DNA of 64,000 bases from Peribacillus asahii (GCF_004006295.1 NZ_CP026095.1:579501-643500); one strand, 5' to 3'. Shown: positions 46,178-55,979, counted from the first letter of the stretch. Made by a program: numbers and translations. Notes: generated by a model not told the origin, from the sequence alone.

Positions 46178-48786
46178 ATATACCATTAGAAAAAACATTA
46201 CATTGGGAAAGTATTCCTGATACCCTCGATTTTGATCTTAATGACTTGGTGAAATCGGCCAGCAGTGTCATTGTACCGCTCGGGCCTATTAACACATTTG
46301 CAGCACGAAACCCCTGGGTAGGCTTGGAGAGACAAGCGTTTGAAAAAACGGCACGCTGGCTCAAAGATACTTGTGATGTAGATATCTACCCCAATGATTC
46401 CGTATTTCAGTCTGCACGGGATCGAGGGGAGATTCATCAGGATTTTTTAGAAAAGGAATTGCAGCATTGGCTAAACTCACAGTCTTTGGAGTTGCCGTGT
46501 GAGGTTGTAGAGCAGTTTTGCCGGGCCGCACTTTTACAGAACCAACCATGTTCAAGTACGTTGGAATCACCTGAGTTAAAAAGCATGGCAAGAAAACTAA
46601 GCCGTTTTACATCCCGCATGACAGAAAAACATTCGGTCAAAACCTATAGCCAGCGCTTGGAACAACTGGGAAGGGTGAATACAGCACACGAGTTAAACCG
46701 CCATATGATCAAGTGGTGTAAATTGTTTTTGGATAAGTCCCAGGCTGTCTGGTCGATGCCTAATCGGGAAGAAGGTTTCTATCATGCGTGGCGGAAACTA
46801 GCCCAGCATGACTCGGCACTTAGCCGTAAGGTACGTAAACAACTAAGTGAGTTGCCGGTAGAAGCAGAAGCTGCTTTAAAGGAAGTCTTGATTCTACTGG
46901 AAATTCCTTTCTCAGAAATCCAAGACTATTTAGAAGCGCATTTCCTTGCTTTGCCGGGCTGGGGGGGAATGATGCTTTGGCGCTCACAGCAATCAGCCGA
47001 AGAAACTTCACTGCTGCTTGACTATTTAGCTGTAAGAATTTCGATGGAATGGGCTTTAGTTAAACCCTATCTTCCTTTGCCTGAACAAAGAAATGAGAAA
47101 GTAAATCTAGAACCATTAATTGCAGCTTGGGCGGAATGGGGGAACCTGCCAATCAATGCTTGGTCACAGTTATCCTCTACAGAAATAAAGGCACGTTTGG
47201 CCCTTGCGTATCGTTTTGATAAGGTTCTGCGCAATCGGCTTTTGCTTGAAGCATGGGAAAAAACATATGAAGACCAATTGAAGACGATGATTACATCCCA
47301 ACAGCCTGCTGCAGCGGCAGAAAATGTAAAGCCGGCACTCGCTCAATTTGTATTTTGTATTGATGTGCGTTCAGAGCCTTTTCGCCGCAAACTTGAAAAA
47401 GCAGGAGATTTTGAGACCTTTGGAACAGCAGGCTTTTTTGGATTGCCGATTGAAACTTGCGAGCTTGGCAGTAACCACACGCATAACTCTTTGCCGGTCA
47501 TGTTTAAACCGCAATACAAAGTACAAGAGTTTGCAACAGAGCTTGAATCCTTTGAACAACGGACTCAGGCAGTCAACTCACTCGGTTATACATTTAAAAC
47601 GATGAAACATAATTTGGTTTCCAGCATGGTGCTTCCGGAAATTAGCGGTCCTTGGCTCAGCCTGCAAACGTTGGCCCGCAGCTTTATGCCTCGGAGTGCA
47701 GGCCGGACATTAAGTAAATTACTCGAAACATGGCTGCATAAACCAGCCACGGAACTTACACTTGACTATACGCAACAATCGGAAACAGATTTGCCAATTG
47801 GATTTTCCATGAAAGAACAAGTACACTATGTACGGCAAGCACTAAAAACGATGGGGCTCACCGATCAATTTGCACCACTAGTGGTTATTTGCGGACATGG
47901 AAGTCATAGCACGAACAATCCATATCGTTCCGCACTCGACTGCGGTGCATGCGGAGGAGCATCAAGCGGATTCAATGCACGGGTGCTAGCAGCCCTGTGT
48001 AATCTTCCGGACGTAAGGAAGAGTCTTGAAACAGAGGGAATTATCATTCCAGAAGATACTGTTTTTACAGCCGCCGAGCATATTACCACACTTGATGAAT
48101 TACGTTGGCTTTATGTTCCGGGACTATCAGCTAAAGCGAAGGAAGCGTTTAAACGTGTTCAAGCCGAGTTGCCAAAGGTGAGTGAGGAAGCCAATGCCGA
48201 GCGGATTTCGCAGTTACCAAATATCGGAACCTATCTTAAGGATCCGAAGGCTGAGGCGCAGCGCCTTTCAGAAGATTGGAGTGAGGTCCGTCCGGAATGG
48301 GGCTTGGCACGTAACGCTGCATTTATCATTGGGGAACGCGGGCTGACGCAAGGCTGTAATCTGGAAGGAAGAACTTTCCTCCACAATTATAACTGGAAGA
48401 AGGATAAAAACGGTGATATTCTCGCCAGCATTATTTCCGGGCCGGCAACGGTAACTCAATGGATTAACCTGCAATATTATGCATCTACTGTTGCCCCTCA
48501 TTATTATGGAAGCGGGAATAAAACAACCCAAACTGTGACAGCCGGTCTTGGGGTCATGCAGGGGAATGCCAGTGACTTATTATCCGGACTTCCTTGGCAG
48601 TCTGTTATGAAATCGGATGACGAGGCATATCATGAGCCACTGCGTTTGCTGGTGGTCATCCAAGCACCGAGGGGCTATGTGAAACGGATGCTGGACCACA
48701 ATCATGACTTTCATCAAAAAGTGAAAAATGGATGGATTCGGCTTGCGTCCATTGATCCAGAAGGATACTGGGAGAGTTGGTCTTAA
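46174..48786 (+). CDS. dabA: DabA, zinc carbonic-anhydrase-like subunit of the DAB complex (DUF2309)
   Basis: An 870-residue cytoplasmic protein of the former DUF2309 family. The beta-carbonic-anhydrase-like zinc site is intact: C395 and D397 in FCIDVRSEPFRR, H575 in CGHGSHSTNNPY and C590 in LDCGACGGASSGFNARVLA. With DabB it converts CO2 to bicarbonate vectorially, using the membrane potential, and so accumulates inorganic carbon. The start overlaps the dabB stop (ATGA). By eye, this gene and dabB are richer in G and C than neighbours, suggesting lateral transfer. Confidence 0.9.
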   Translation: MNIPLEKTLHWESIPDTLDFDLNDLVKSASSVIVPLGPINTFAARNPWVGLERQAFEKTARWLKDTCDVDIYPNDSVFQSARDRGEIHQDFLEKELQHWLNSQSLELPCEVVEQFCRAALLQNQPCSSTLESPELKSMARKLSRFTSRMTEKHSVKTYSQRLEQLGRVNTAHELNRHMIKWCKLFLDKSQAVWSMPNREEGFYHAWRKLAQHDSALSRKVRKQLSELPVEAEAALKEVLILLEIPFSEIQDYLEAHFLALPGWGGMMLWRSQQSAEETSLLLDYLAVRISMEWALVKPYLPLPEQRNEKVNLEPLIAAWAEWGNLPINAWSQLSSTEIKARLALAYRFDKVLRNRLLLEAWEKTYEDQLKTMITSQQPAAAAENVKPALAQFVFCIDVRSEPFRRKLEKAGDFETFGTAGFFGLPIETCELGSNHTHNSLPVMFKPQYKVQEFATELESFEQRTQAVNSLGYTFKTMKHNLVSSMVLPEISGPWLSLQTLARSFMPRSAGRTLSKLLETWLHKPATELTLDYTQQSETDLPIGFSMKEQVHYVRQALKTMGLTDQFAPLVVICGHGSHSTNNPYRSALDCGACGGASSGFNARVLAALCNLPDVRKSLETEGIIIPEDTVFTAAEHITTLDELRWLYVPGLSAKAKEAFKRVQAELPKVSEEANAERISQLPNIGTYLKDPKAEAQRLSEDWSEVRPEWGLARNAAFIIGERGLTQGCNLEGRTFLHNYNWKKDKNGDILASIISGPATVTQWINLQYYASTVAPHYYGSGNKTTQTVTAGLGVMQGNASDLLSGLPWQSVMKSDDEAYHEPLRLLVVIQAPRGYVKRMLDHNHDFHQKVKNGWIRLASIDPEGYWESWS

Positions 48787-48971
48787 CCTCTTTCCCGGTT
48801 TATATATATCCTTGTGTGAGGCTGCTTTCCTTTCCGGCGCTTTTGCAGCAATGGTATAAAGCTTTCTGAAAGAAAGTCGTCACATGGGTGGAAAAGATTG
48901 TTTTTTAGAATATTATAGGTAATATTTGGTCATCTATGAATGTAACTTTGAAAAAAGGAAAAGGGATCGGT

Positions 48972-49337
48972 ATGGAAAAAACAAAAGGAACAATTGAAGC
49001 TGAAATAAGCAAAGCTTTAACACATTGGGAGAAAACCTATCTTGGACGAGGCTCCGTATCTGTTAAATCGGATATCTTACGGGATATGGTGATTGTAACA
49101 CTCCGCGGTATACTAACTGCTGCTGAATATACAGTATGTCTGGATAAGGAAGGATTGTTATCGGTAAAAGAACATCGCAACAGTTTAGTGGAATCTGGTC
49201 TGGATGGTTTAAAAGAAATTATCTTAACGATAACAGGGGAAGAAGTAGTAGGTTTTCACACCGATCTTAGTACACAAACTGGAGAACGAGTAATGGTCTT
49301 TAAGCTTTCCAGTGACCTGCAAAGCAAATTAGGTTAA
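48972..49337 (+). CDS. DUF2294 family protein
   Basis: A 121-residue protein with KGTIEAEISKALTHWEKTYLGRGS, VSVKSDILRDMVIVTLRG and a C-terminal FHTDLSTQTGERVMVFKL, the DUF2294 pattern. Function unknown. An in-frame ATG at 48936 lacks a ribosome binding site; AAAGGGATCGGT precedes ATG 48972. It lies 185 bases after dabA with no clear terminator between, so it is probably in the dab transcription unit. A link to carbon or sodium handling is only inferred from position. Confidence 0.75.
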   Translation: MEKTKGTIEAEISKALTHWEKTYLGRGSVSVKSDILRDMVIVTLRGILTAAEYTVCLDKEGLLSVKEHRNSLVESGLDGLKEIILTITGEEVVGFHTDLSTQTGERVMVFKLSSDLQSKLG

Positions 49338-49435
49338 AAACAAAAGGATCTATTCGGACTCGCGCATTTTTCATATAAGAAAGAGTCAGGAAACGTATTT
49401 AGAGCAAAATTCAGAAAAATTATGGGGTGAATTGG

Positions 49436-49930
49436 ATGTCTAGAGATGAAGAGAAAAAAGTACTATTTGTGATTGGAACCGAGCAGAAATTAGAACGATT
49501 CATTAAAGAAGAAACCAATGTCAATCCGGAAAACATGATCATCTTACAAACATATCAGCCAGTCGTTTCATACCCATTCGACGATTTGATGAGGGACATC
49601 ATTATTGCTGTGTACCAGGATAATGTTGATGAAATCGTTGTGGTCTCCACAAACGATGATCAAAAGAATACTGAGGATATACTGAACAAAATATATAAAA
49701 ACAAAGAATTGCAGGACAAGATTCAAACATTAGATTATCTTTTTAAAAATTGCATGCCGGAATTTCCTGAGGGTACGGTAAGTTCATGGCTACATGGAGG
49801 CGAAACTTTAACGGATAGCGTACAAAAAACTGTCAACATCATACGCAATCATCCGCTGCTGCCGTCACATGTTAAGGTCAAAGAATTATATGTTGATCAG
49901 GCGAATGAAAAGCTATCAGAAATGGTCTAA
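49436..49930 (+). CDS. Beta-carbonic-anhydrase-like protein lacking the zinc ligands
   Basis: A 164-residue protein whose overall pattern follows beta-carbonic anhydrase: VLFVIGTEQKL where CMDSR usually stands, VVSYPFDDLMRDIIIAVY like the conserved DVMRSI helix, DEIVVVSTND in place of the HTDCG strand, and IIRNHPLLPSHVKVKELYVD like the C-terminal IRNHPLIP block. None of the Cys/Asp/His zinc ligands is kept at these sites. It is therefore probably not a hydratase, but a scaffold, regulator or binding protein. It lies behind dabBA and DUF2294, before a terminator. ATG 49436 follows GGGGTGA. Confidence 0.65.
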   Translation: MSRDEEKKVLFVIGTEQKLERFIKEETNVNPENMIILQTYQPVVSYPFDDLMRDIIIAVYQDNVDEIVVVSTNDDQKNTEDILNKIYKNKELQDKIQTLDYLFKNCMPEFPEGTVSSWLHGGETLTDSVQKTVNIIRNHPLLPSHVKVKELYVDQANEKLSEMV

Positions 49931-49959
49931 GAGACTATTGCTTATGTATATAATGAAAT

Positions 49960-50002
49960 AAAAGTCTTAATTCCTCCAAATTATAGGGATTAAGACTTTT
50001 TG
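49960..50002 (+). terminator. Terminator of the dab unit
   Basis: AAAGTCTTAAT pairs with ATTAAGACTTT with an inner CCT/AGG pair, then TTGTTTTG. Confidence 0.8.
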
Positions 50003-50171
50003 TTTTGTAGTTTAATTATTGTGACAGTAATTAAACTATTATTGAATTTATTTTGATAGCCAGCTGCTCATACTAACTCATGTGCCTTTTTCACGAATAC
50101 AGCGGTCTGAATGTATCGACCATAACAGCAAGTTCCTGTGTTTCTTTTTTCCTATACTTGCTTCAATCAAC

Positions 50172-50314
50172 TAATCGTTTAATGCTAGGTATTCATAACG
50201 TATCATTTCATTTTGAGTTCGCCATTCGTCTTTAGTGAAATGGCCATCGTTCAACATATCTAAGAGAGTACTTTGTTTAGTAATTAGTTGTTGAAGGGGG
50301 GATTTCCTATATAT
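50172..50314 (-). pseudogene. Small gene remnant in the gap before pstS
   Basis: The gap 50003-50656 has no intact gene. On the minus strand a stretch without start codon reads IYRKSPLQQLITKQSTLLDM, then LNDGHFTKDEWRTQNEMIRY and EYLALND before TAG. It has protein-like composition resembling a short C-terminal helical module, but I cannot name the family. It may be the far scar of the accessory segment that begins at 42.5 kb. Confidence 0.35.
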
Positions 50315-50398
50315 TCACTGTTAAGCTCCCCAGACAAAAAAAGCCGGTAAACACATATGGAGTAAGGTTTTGTTTCTTCCTTATTCATTAAGACGATT

Positions 50399-50455
50399 AA
50401 AAAACTTAAACAGGTTAACTACTACTTGTATTAGTTAACCTGTTTAAGTTTTTTT
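50399..50455. terminator. Very strong hairpin before the pst promoter
   Basis: AAAAAACTTAAACAGGTTAA and TTAACCTGTTTAAGTTTTTT pair (over 20 bp). No recognised gene ends directly before it. Confidence 0.75.
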
Positions 50456-50480
50456 AAATTTAGCTATAGAATCTAATATC

Positions 50481-50560
50481 TTTACCATATCTTTACATAA
50501 TTTCACTATATGTTTACTGTGTTTTAACCCGCGATTAATAGAATTTACAAAACCTTTACA
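50481..50560 (+). promoter_or_regulatory. PhoP (Pho box) binding region of pst
   Basis: Hexamers TTTACC, TTTACA, TCACTA, TTTACT are spaced by 5, 5 and 4 bases (50481-50518), and TTTACA-N5-TTTACA follows (50544-50560). This is the TTWACA direct-repeat pattern bound by phosphorylated PhoP in Bacillus, so the operon should be induced by phosphate starvation. Confidence 0.85.
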
Positions 50561-50656
50561 AAGAATCCATAGAGCATTAACATCGTGTGTTTATTCTTAG
50601 GGTAGAAAAAATACGACAAAGAGAAGTGGCCAATAGATTATCTTGGAGGTATAGAA

Positions 50657-51499
50657 ATGAGGTTTATAAGAGAAGCGACGATAGGATTATTGGTACTATC
50701 CTTAGCTGCTGTATTATCAGCATGTGGTATTAGTAATGATAGTGAAACAGAATCGTCCAATGATAGTAAAGGTACCCTATCTATTTCAGGATCCACATCT
50801 GTAGGGCCTTTAGCTGAAAAACTAGCAGTTAAATATGAAGAAAAAAATAAAGTGAATATAGAAGTAAATCAAATAGGTTCTTCTGCTGGCATAACAAACG
50901 CAACAAGTGGTGTATCAGAGATTGGGATGTCTTCGCGTGATTTAAAAGAAGAAGAAAAGGCTAATGGTTTGAATGAAGTAGTCATTGCTTATGATGGAAT
51001 CGTGGTGGTCACTCACCCAAGCAATAAAGTGAAAAATCTTACTATGGAGCAAGTGAAGCAAATTTTTACCGGAGAGGTTACGAACTGGAAGGAGCTTGGA
51101 GGAGATGACATGGAAATTGTGGTTGTTTCCCGTGAAGATGGCTCAGGTTCACGTGATGCATTTCAAGAAATCGTAGGGTACACTTCAGGGGAATTAGTAA
51201 GAAGTTCCATAGTTGCGAGCGGTAACGGTAATATAAAAACAACTGTTGCGACGAATAAGCATGCAGTAGGCTTTATTTCATTTGAATATATTGATGACTC
51301 TATTTCCACTGTAAAGATTAATGGAGTAGAGGCTACAGCGGAAAATGTTCTGCAGCAAAAATACAGCTTGTCACGACCGTTCTTGTTTGTCTATAAGAAA
51401 GAGAATTTAACGGATGGTGGACAACAATTTATTGACTATATTTTGAGTCAAGAGGGGCAAGCTATTGTGTCAGAAACAGGAGCTATACCAATAAAATAA
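50657..51499 (+). CDS. pstS: Phosphate-binding lipoprotein PstS
   Basis: A 280-residue lipoprotein. The lipobox is LSAC with C23, anchoring it outside the membrane. The binding domain has ISGSTSVGPLAEKLA, EIGMSSRDLK, VAYDGIVVV-like IAYDGIVVVTHPSN and the phosphate loop SREDGSGSRDAFQE. It captures phosphate for the PstCAB transporter. Pho boxes lie upstream. RBS TTGGAGG. Confidence 0.93.
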   Translation: MRFIREATIGLLVLSLAAVLSACGISNDSETESSNDSKGTLSISGSTSVGPLAEKLAVKYEEKNKVNIEVNQIGSSAGITNATSGVSEIGMSSRDLKEEEKANGLNEVVIAYDGIVVVTHPSNKVKNLTMEQVKQIFTGEVTNWKELGGDDMEIVVVSREDGSGSRDAFQEIVGYTSGELVRSSIVASGNGNIKTTVATNKHAVGFISFEYIDDSISTVKINGVEATAENVLQQKYSLSRPFLFVYKKENLTDGGQQFIDYILSQEGQAIVSETGAIPIK

Positions 51500-51577
51500 T
51501 GAACATTCATGGATGTACTAGTTAACGCACGTTGGAAATAACCATCATGTGTAAAAGCAATCTTGGAGGAATGAAGC

Positions 51578-52492
51578 ATGCCAAGCCCACTTACTGAAAA
51601 ACAAACGTTAGAAATCGGAAAATCAAATAAAAGGAAGTATATGCTCGAGAAGTTATCAGCAAGAATTTTTCTGTTTTGTGCACTTCTTTCAGTACTCAGT
51701 TTATTGTTAATCGTTGGATTTGTATTTTATAAAGGCTCACATCCATTTGTAGCAGAGGGATATAGCTTTATTGACTTTGTTTTTGGAGTGGATTGGGTGC
51801 CAAGTGAAGATAAATTTGGGATCTTTCCAATGATTGTTGCATCCATATTCGCCACATTTGGTGCATTAATTATCGGAGTTCCTATCGGGCTGTTTACAGC
51901 CATTTTCTTAGCAGAAATTGCACCAAAAAGCATAGCAAAAATCATTTCACCGGCCGTGCAGCTGCTGGCAGGTATTCCATCTGTTTTATATGGTGTATTC
52001 GGCCTTGCTATCATCGTCCCTTTCTTACAAAATAATTTAGGCTTAGCGAAAGGGCAAAGTTTATTAGCTATCATTCTCGTTTTAGCCATTATGATGCTGC
52101 CAACGATTGTGACTGTAGCTGAAACAGCTATTCGTGCTGTTCCGAAAACGTATCGTGAAGGGTCATTGGCACTCGGAGCATCTCAAATCGGAACTATTTT
52201 TAAAGTAGTGGTACCCGCAGCTAAATCAGGAATTATGGCAGCAATTGTACTAGGTTTAGGGAGAGCAATTGGAGAAACGATGGCTGTTATATTGGTAGCG
52301 GGAAACAGTCTCATCATTCCTACTAGTTTAACAGACAGTGTTCGTCCATTAACTACAAATATCGCATTAGAAATGGGATATGCGTTCGGAACGCATCAAG
52401 AAATGCTGTTTGCAACAGGTATTGTTTTATTCTCCTTTATCTTGTTATTAAACTTTGTATTAGCAAAAATCAGTTCGAAAGGTGGTAATTAA
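51578..52492 (+). CDS. pstC: Phosphate ABC transporter permease PstC
   Basis: A 304-residue permease with six helices. It has the FGIFPMIVASIFATFGALIIG entry helix, LLAGIPSVLYGVFGLA and the coupling loop PKTYREGSLALGASQIGTIFKVVVPAAKSGIMA. It pairs with PstA in the membrane. It ends two bases before the pstA start. RBS CTTGGAGGA. Confidence 0.92.
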   Translation: MPSPLTEKQTLEIGKSNKRKYMLEKLSARIFLFCALLSVLSLLLIVGFVFYKGSHPFVAEGYSFIDFVFGVDWVPSEDKFGIFPMIVASIFATFGALIIGVPIGLFTAIFLAEIAPKSIAKIISPAVQLLAGIPSVLYGVFGLAIIVPFLQNNLGLAKGQSLLAIILVLAIMMLPTIVTVAETAIRAVPKTYREGSLALGASQIGTIFKVVVPAAKSGIMAAIVLGLGRAIGETMAVILVAGNSLIIPTSLTDSVRPLTTNIALEMGYAFGTHQEMLFATGIVLFSFILLLNFVLAKISSKGGN

Positions 52493-52493
52493 G

Positions 52494-53318
52494 TTGAGAA
52501 AGTTTAAGGATAACTTGTTGCGCGGACTTCTGTGGTTTTCAGCTTTCTTAACAGTTGCCGTCCTCGTAACGATTGTTGGATATATTTTTTATAAAGGATA
52601 TCGTTTAATAAACTTCGATTTTATCTTTGGCGATTATTCACCGGCAGGAGATGGCGGGATTTGGCCGATGATTGTTACAACCATATACACAATCGCTATT
52701 TCGTTATTAATAGCAACACCAATTGGGATTTTGGCTGCTGTATATTTGCAAGAGTATGCTAAGCAGGGCCGATTAGTAAAAATGATTCGTTTTGCTACAG
52801 AGAGCTTAACAGGGATACCTTCGATTATTTATGGATTATTCGGAGCCGTATTCTTTGTAACCACATTAAAGTTAGGCATGTCGATTATTGCTGCTTCATT
52901 AACATTAACTATTATCGTACTGCCTGTCATCATCCGTACAACAGAGGAGGCTTTAAAAACGGTTCCTCATTCGTATCGGGAAGGGTCTCTAGCTTTGGGA
53001 ACAACGAAGCTGCAAACTTTATATAAAGTGATTTTACCAAGTGCGATGCCGGGGATATTATCTGGAATTATTCTCTCAATCGGAAGGATTGTTGGTGAAT
53101 CGGCTGCGATATTTTTAACTGCTGGAACGGTAGCTGCGATGCCAGAAAGTATTTTCTCATCGGCAAGAACGTTAACGGTGCATTCATATTTGGTTACACA
53201 AGAGTCCGGAGATATTGAACTTGCCGCTGCCGTTGGAATCGTATTAATTGTTATCATTTTGGTTCTCAACCTTTCGGCGACGTTTATATCAAAAAAGTTA
53301 AATAAAGCTGACTATTAA
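52494..53318 (+). CDS. pstA: Phosphate ABC transporter permease PstA
   Basis: A 274-residue permease, sister of PstC, with GGIWPMIVTTIYTIAISLLI, LTGIPSIIYGLFGA and PHSYREGSLALGTTKLQTLYKVILPSAMPGI. A frame opening at GTG 52482 overlaps the end of pstC; the TTG at 52494, eight bases after AAAGGTGG, is the better start. Confidence 0.92.
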   Translation: MRKFKDNLLRGLLWFSAFLTVAVLVTIVGYIFYKGYRLINFDFIFGDYSPAGDGGIWPMIVTTIYTIAISLLIATPIGILAAVYLQEYAKQGRLVKMIRFATESLTGIPSIIYGLFGAVFFVTTLKLGMSIIAASLTLTIIVLPVIIRTTEEALKTVPHSYREGSLALGTTKLQTLYKVILPSAMPGILSGIILSIGRIVGESAAIFLTAGTVAAMPESIFSSARTLTVHSYLVTQESGDIELAAAVGIVLIVIILVLNLSATFISKKLNKADY

Positions 53319-53333
53319 ATGGGGTGTATGTTA

Positions 53334-54158
53334 ATGAGTACAACAGTGATTGAACGTAATAATGCAGAGAAGGGGAATCTTTCACAAATGAAGCAGCATT
53401 CAGGAGAGGCAGCGAAAATTAGTGTAACAGACTTGAATTTGTTCTATGGAGAAAAACAGGCACTCTATAACGTATCATTAGATATACAAGAGAAGGAAGT
53501 TACAGCTTTAATTGGTCCTTCTGGCTGTGGTAAATCAACTTTTTTACGAACACTAAACCGTATGAATGATTTGATTGATGGTGTGAAGATTACCGGTGAT
53601 ATTGTCGTCGATAATGAAAACATATACCGATCCAATGATGTGATTAAGTTACGAACGAAGGTAGGTATGGTATTTCAAAAGCCAAATCTATTCCCTATGA
53701 GTATTTATGATAATGTAGCGTATGGTCCCCGGATGCAGGGAATTAAAAATAAAAAAGAATTGAATAAGATTGTTGAAGAGAGCTTACGTGGTGCGGCAAT
53801 CTGGGACGAAGTGAAAGATCGCCTTAAAACATCAGCACTCGGGCTATCAGGCGGTCAGCAGCAACGTGTTTGTATCGCACGTGCAATTGCCATGAAACCA
53901 GAAATCATTTTAATGGATGAGCCTACTTCAGCATTAGATCCAATCTCAACGTTAAAGGTAGAAGAATTGATTACACACATGAAAAAGGATTATACCATCG
54001 TCATTGTTACACATAATATGCAGCAAGCAGCACGTGTATCTGATAAAACTGCTTTTTTCTTAAACGGTGAAATTATTGAATATGATGAAACAGATCATAT
54101 CTTTTCTATGCCAAAGGATCAGAGAACGAAAGATTATGTTACTGGCCGATTCGGTTAA
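53334..54158 (+). CDS. pstB: Phosphate ABC transporter ATP-binding protein PstB
   Basis: A 274-residue ATPase with Walker [10 protein letters not shown] (61-69), Q loop [19 protein letters not shown], signature LSGGQQQR and Walker [13 protein letters not shown]. It powers PstCA. Only one pstB copy is present (B. subtilis has two) and no phoU follows. ATG 53334 after GGGGTG is preferred over an in-frame ATG 15 bases upstream. Confidence 0.92.
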   Translation: MSTTVIERNNAEKGNLSQMKQHSGEAAKISVTDLNLFYGEKQALYNVSLDIQEKEVTALIGPSGCGKSTFLRTLNRMNDLIDGVKITGDIVVDNENIYRSNDVIKLRTKVGMVFQKPNLFPMSIYDNVAYGPRMQGIKNKKELNKIVEESLRGAAIWDEVKDRLKTSALGLSGGQQQRVCIARAIAMKPEIILMDEPTSALDPISTLKVEELITHMKKDYTIVIVTHNMQQAARVSDKTAFFLNGEIIEYDETDHIFSMPKDQRTKDYVTGRFG

Positions 54159-54248
54159 ATGGACCATAGAAAAGGGTGTTTTGTGAAATCTTTGAGAATG
54201 GTTTTTTATAAGATCCTTTAGACAAGTTATTTCGTTAAACAGTTTGTT

Positions 54249-54288
54249 AGGCATGAACTCGGAAGTTATATTGGGTTCATGCCTTTTC
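54249..54288 (+). terminator. Terminator of the pst operon
   Basis: AGGCATGAAC pairs perfectly with GTTCATGCCT, followed by TTT. Confidence 0.8.
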
Positions 54289-54340
54289 ATTTAGATAAAA
54301 GTTTTGAAAATTATAATATTTCCCAATAAAGAAAATAATA

Positions 54341-54369
54341 TTGTAATATAACAAGAAAGTCAGTATAAT
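54341..54369 (+). promoter_or_regulatory. Promoter of sstT
   Basis: TTGTAA, 17 bases, TATAAT. It lies about 370 bases before sstT, leaving a very long leader. Confidence 0.65.
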
Positions 54370-54519
54370 AATATTTGTTAGAAATACAGTTGTCTTTATA
54401 TCGTGGAATAAGGTAGGGATTGTCATCCATTGAAGAAATGAATCAGCTAAAAGCTTATTTAATGAATGACTTTATTAAACAGTGTCCTATAACAGGGCCT
54501 AATGAATAATTGACCTCTA

Positions 54520-54610
54520 TTAGAGATAGACCCTTTGGAGGGACTCTGAAAGAGCACCAAAGGCGAAAATCAAAAGCCAAACTCTAGGACTAGGGTTGGT
54601 ACATATCTAA
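54520..54610 (+). ncRNA. Structured leader of sstT, glycine-riboswitch-like
   Basis: The leader contains ATTAGAGATA...TATCTAAT closing arms, ACCCT/AGGGT, CTCTGAAAGAG, CACCAAAGG and AAACTCTAGG in the order of a single glycine aptamer core. The P3 hairpin expected between the second and third blocks is missing, so it is either a degenerate or minimal glycine riboswitch or a different RNA. No obvious terminator lies between it and sstT. Confidence 0.35.
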
Positions 54611-54740
54611 TAAAAGCCATTTATTGTATTCGGTTGTATCTTTTTTGTAATAGGTTTAATTCTATCGCAAGGTTATGAGAAAGGAATAGCTCAATATTAA
54701 AAACGCTACAATTTTATCTTAGACTAGTGGGGGAACATTT

Positions 54741-55979
54741 ATGAAAAGCATATTGAAAAAGTGGGGTCAATTGGGTCTGGTAAAACAAATAATTGTAGGT
54801 TTGGTTATTGGTATTATCTTGGCTATAACGATTCCAGAAGCAGCAAAACCTGTTGCACTTTTAGGCTCTTTATTTGTAGGTGCTCTGAAAGCGATTGCAC
54901 CTGTGTTGGTACTCTTCTTGGTTATGTCGGCCATCGCTCAACATAAGAGTGGTCACAAAACGAATATGAAATCCGTTATTTTCTTATACCTGTTAGGAAC
55001 TTTTTTAGCTGGATTAATCGCTGTTATTGTAAGTTTTATTTTTCCTGTAGGGTTAACACTTACAAAGGGTGCTGAGGGTGTGACGCCTCCTAGCGGTGTT
55101 GTAGAGGTTCTCAAATCATTACTGCTGAGCGTTGTTGATAATCCAGTTAGTGCAATCTCTAATGCGAACTACATCGGTATTTTAGCTTGGGCGATACTTC
55201 TTGGTTTGGCTTTAAGAAGTGCCGCTGATACGACAAAAACGATGATTGCTAATTTTTCAGATGCTGTTTCGAAATTGGTTACATGGGTTATTAAGTTGGC
55301 GCCATTAGGAATCATGGGTCTAGTATTTGAGTCTATTACTGCAAATGGACTTGAGGCGTTACTAGGCTATGGGAAATTGCTTGCTATTTTAATTGGCTGT
55401 ATGCTCTTTGTGGCGTTGGTTATCAACCCAATCATTGTGTTTGTCTATATAAAACAAAATCCTTACCCGCTTGTTTTTAAGTGCTTAAAGGAAAGCGCCA
55501 TTACAGCATTCTTTACACGTAGCTCAGCTTCTAATATTCCTGTCAATATGAGATTATGTGAAAATCTAGGTTTGAATAAGGATAGTTATTCAGTATCCAT
55601 TCCATTAGGCGCAACCATCAATATGGCTGGTGCTGCTGTTACTATTTCTGTTTTGACACTTGCAGCGGTTCATACACTTGGTATTCAAGTGGACATCCCT
55701 ACAGCAATCATTCTTAGCGTATTGTCAGCTGTATGTGCTTGCGGTGCTTCAGGAGTTGCTGGTGGATCTTTATTACTGATTCCTCTAGCATGCAGCTTAT
55801 TTGGAATCCCAGCTGAGATTGCTATGCAGGTAGTTGGAGTAGGCTTTATCATCGGTGTTTTACAAGACTCTTTTGAAACGGCACTTAACTCATCTACAGA
55901 CGTACTGTTCACAGCAGCGGCTGAATTTAAAGAGTGGCGTAAAGAAGGAAAAACAATAGATATTAACAAAGCAGCATAA
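54741..55979 (+). CDS. sstT: Serine/threonine:Na+ symporter SstT
   Basis: A 412-residue DAACS-family carrier with about nine membrane segments. SstT-type features: [42 protein letters not shown] (RSSAS loop instead of SSSE), [17 protein letters not shown] and [16 protein letters not shown]. It takes up serine and threonine with Na+. RBS GTGGGGGAA. The long leader before it may sense an amino acid. Confidence 0.88.
   Translation: MKSILKKWGQLGLVKQIIVGLVIGIILAITIPEAAKPVALLGSLFVGALKAIAPVLVLFLVMSAIAQHKSGHKTNMKSVIFLYLLGTFLAGLIAVIVSFIFPVGLTLTKGAEGVTPPSGVVEVLKSLLLSVVDNPVSAISNANYIGILAWAILLGLALRSAADTTKTMIANFSDAVSKLVTWVIKLAPLGIMGLVFESITANGLEALLGYGKLLAILIGCMLFVALVINPIIVFVYIKQNPYPLVFKCLKESAITAFFTRSSASNIPVNMRLCENLGLNKDSYSVSIPLGATINMAGAAVTISVLTLAAVHTLGIQVDIPTAIILSVLSAVCACGASGVAGGSLLLIPLACSLFGIPAEIAMQVVGVGFIIGVLQDSFETALNSSTDVLFTAAAEFKEWRKEGKTIDINKAA

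Noticed and set aside
54520..54610. SAM, lysine or guanidine riboswitch identity for the sstT leader
   Set aside because: Only single short words matched (GGAGGGACT, CCTTTGGAG, CTAGGGTT); the ordered core blocks fit a glycine-like aptamer better.
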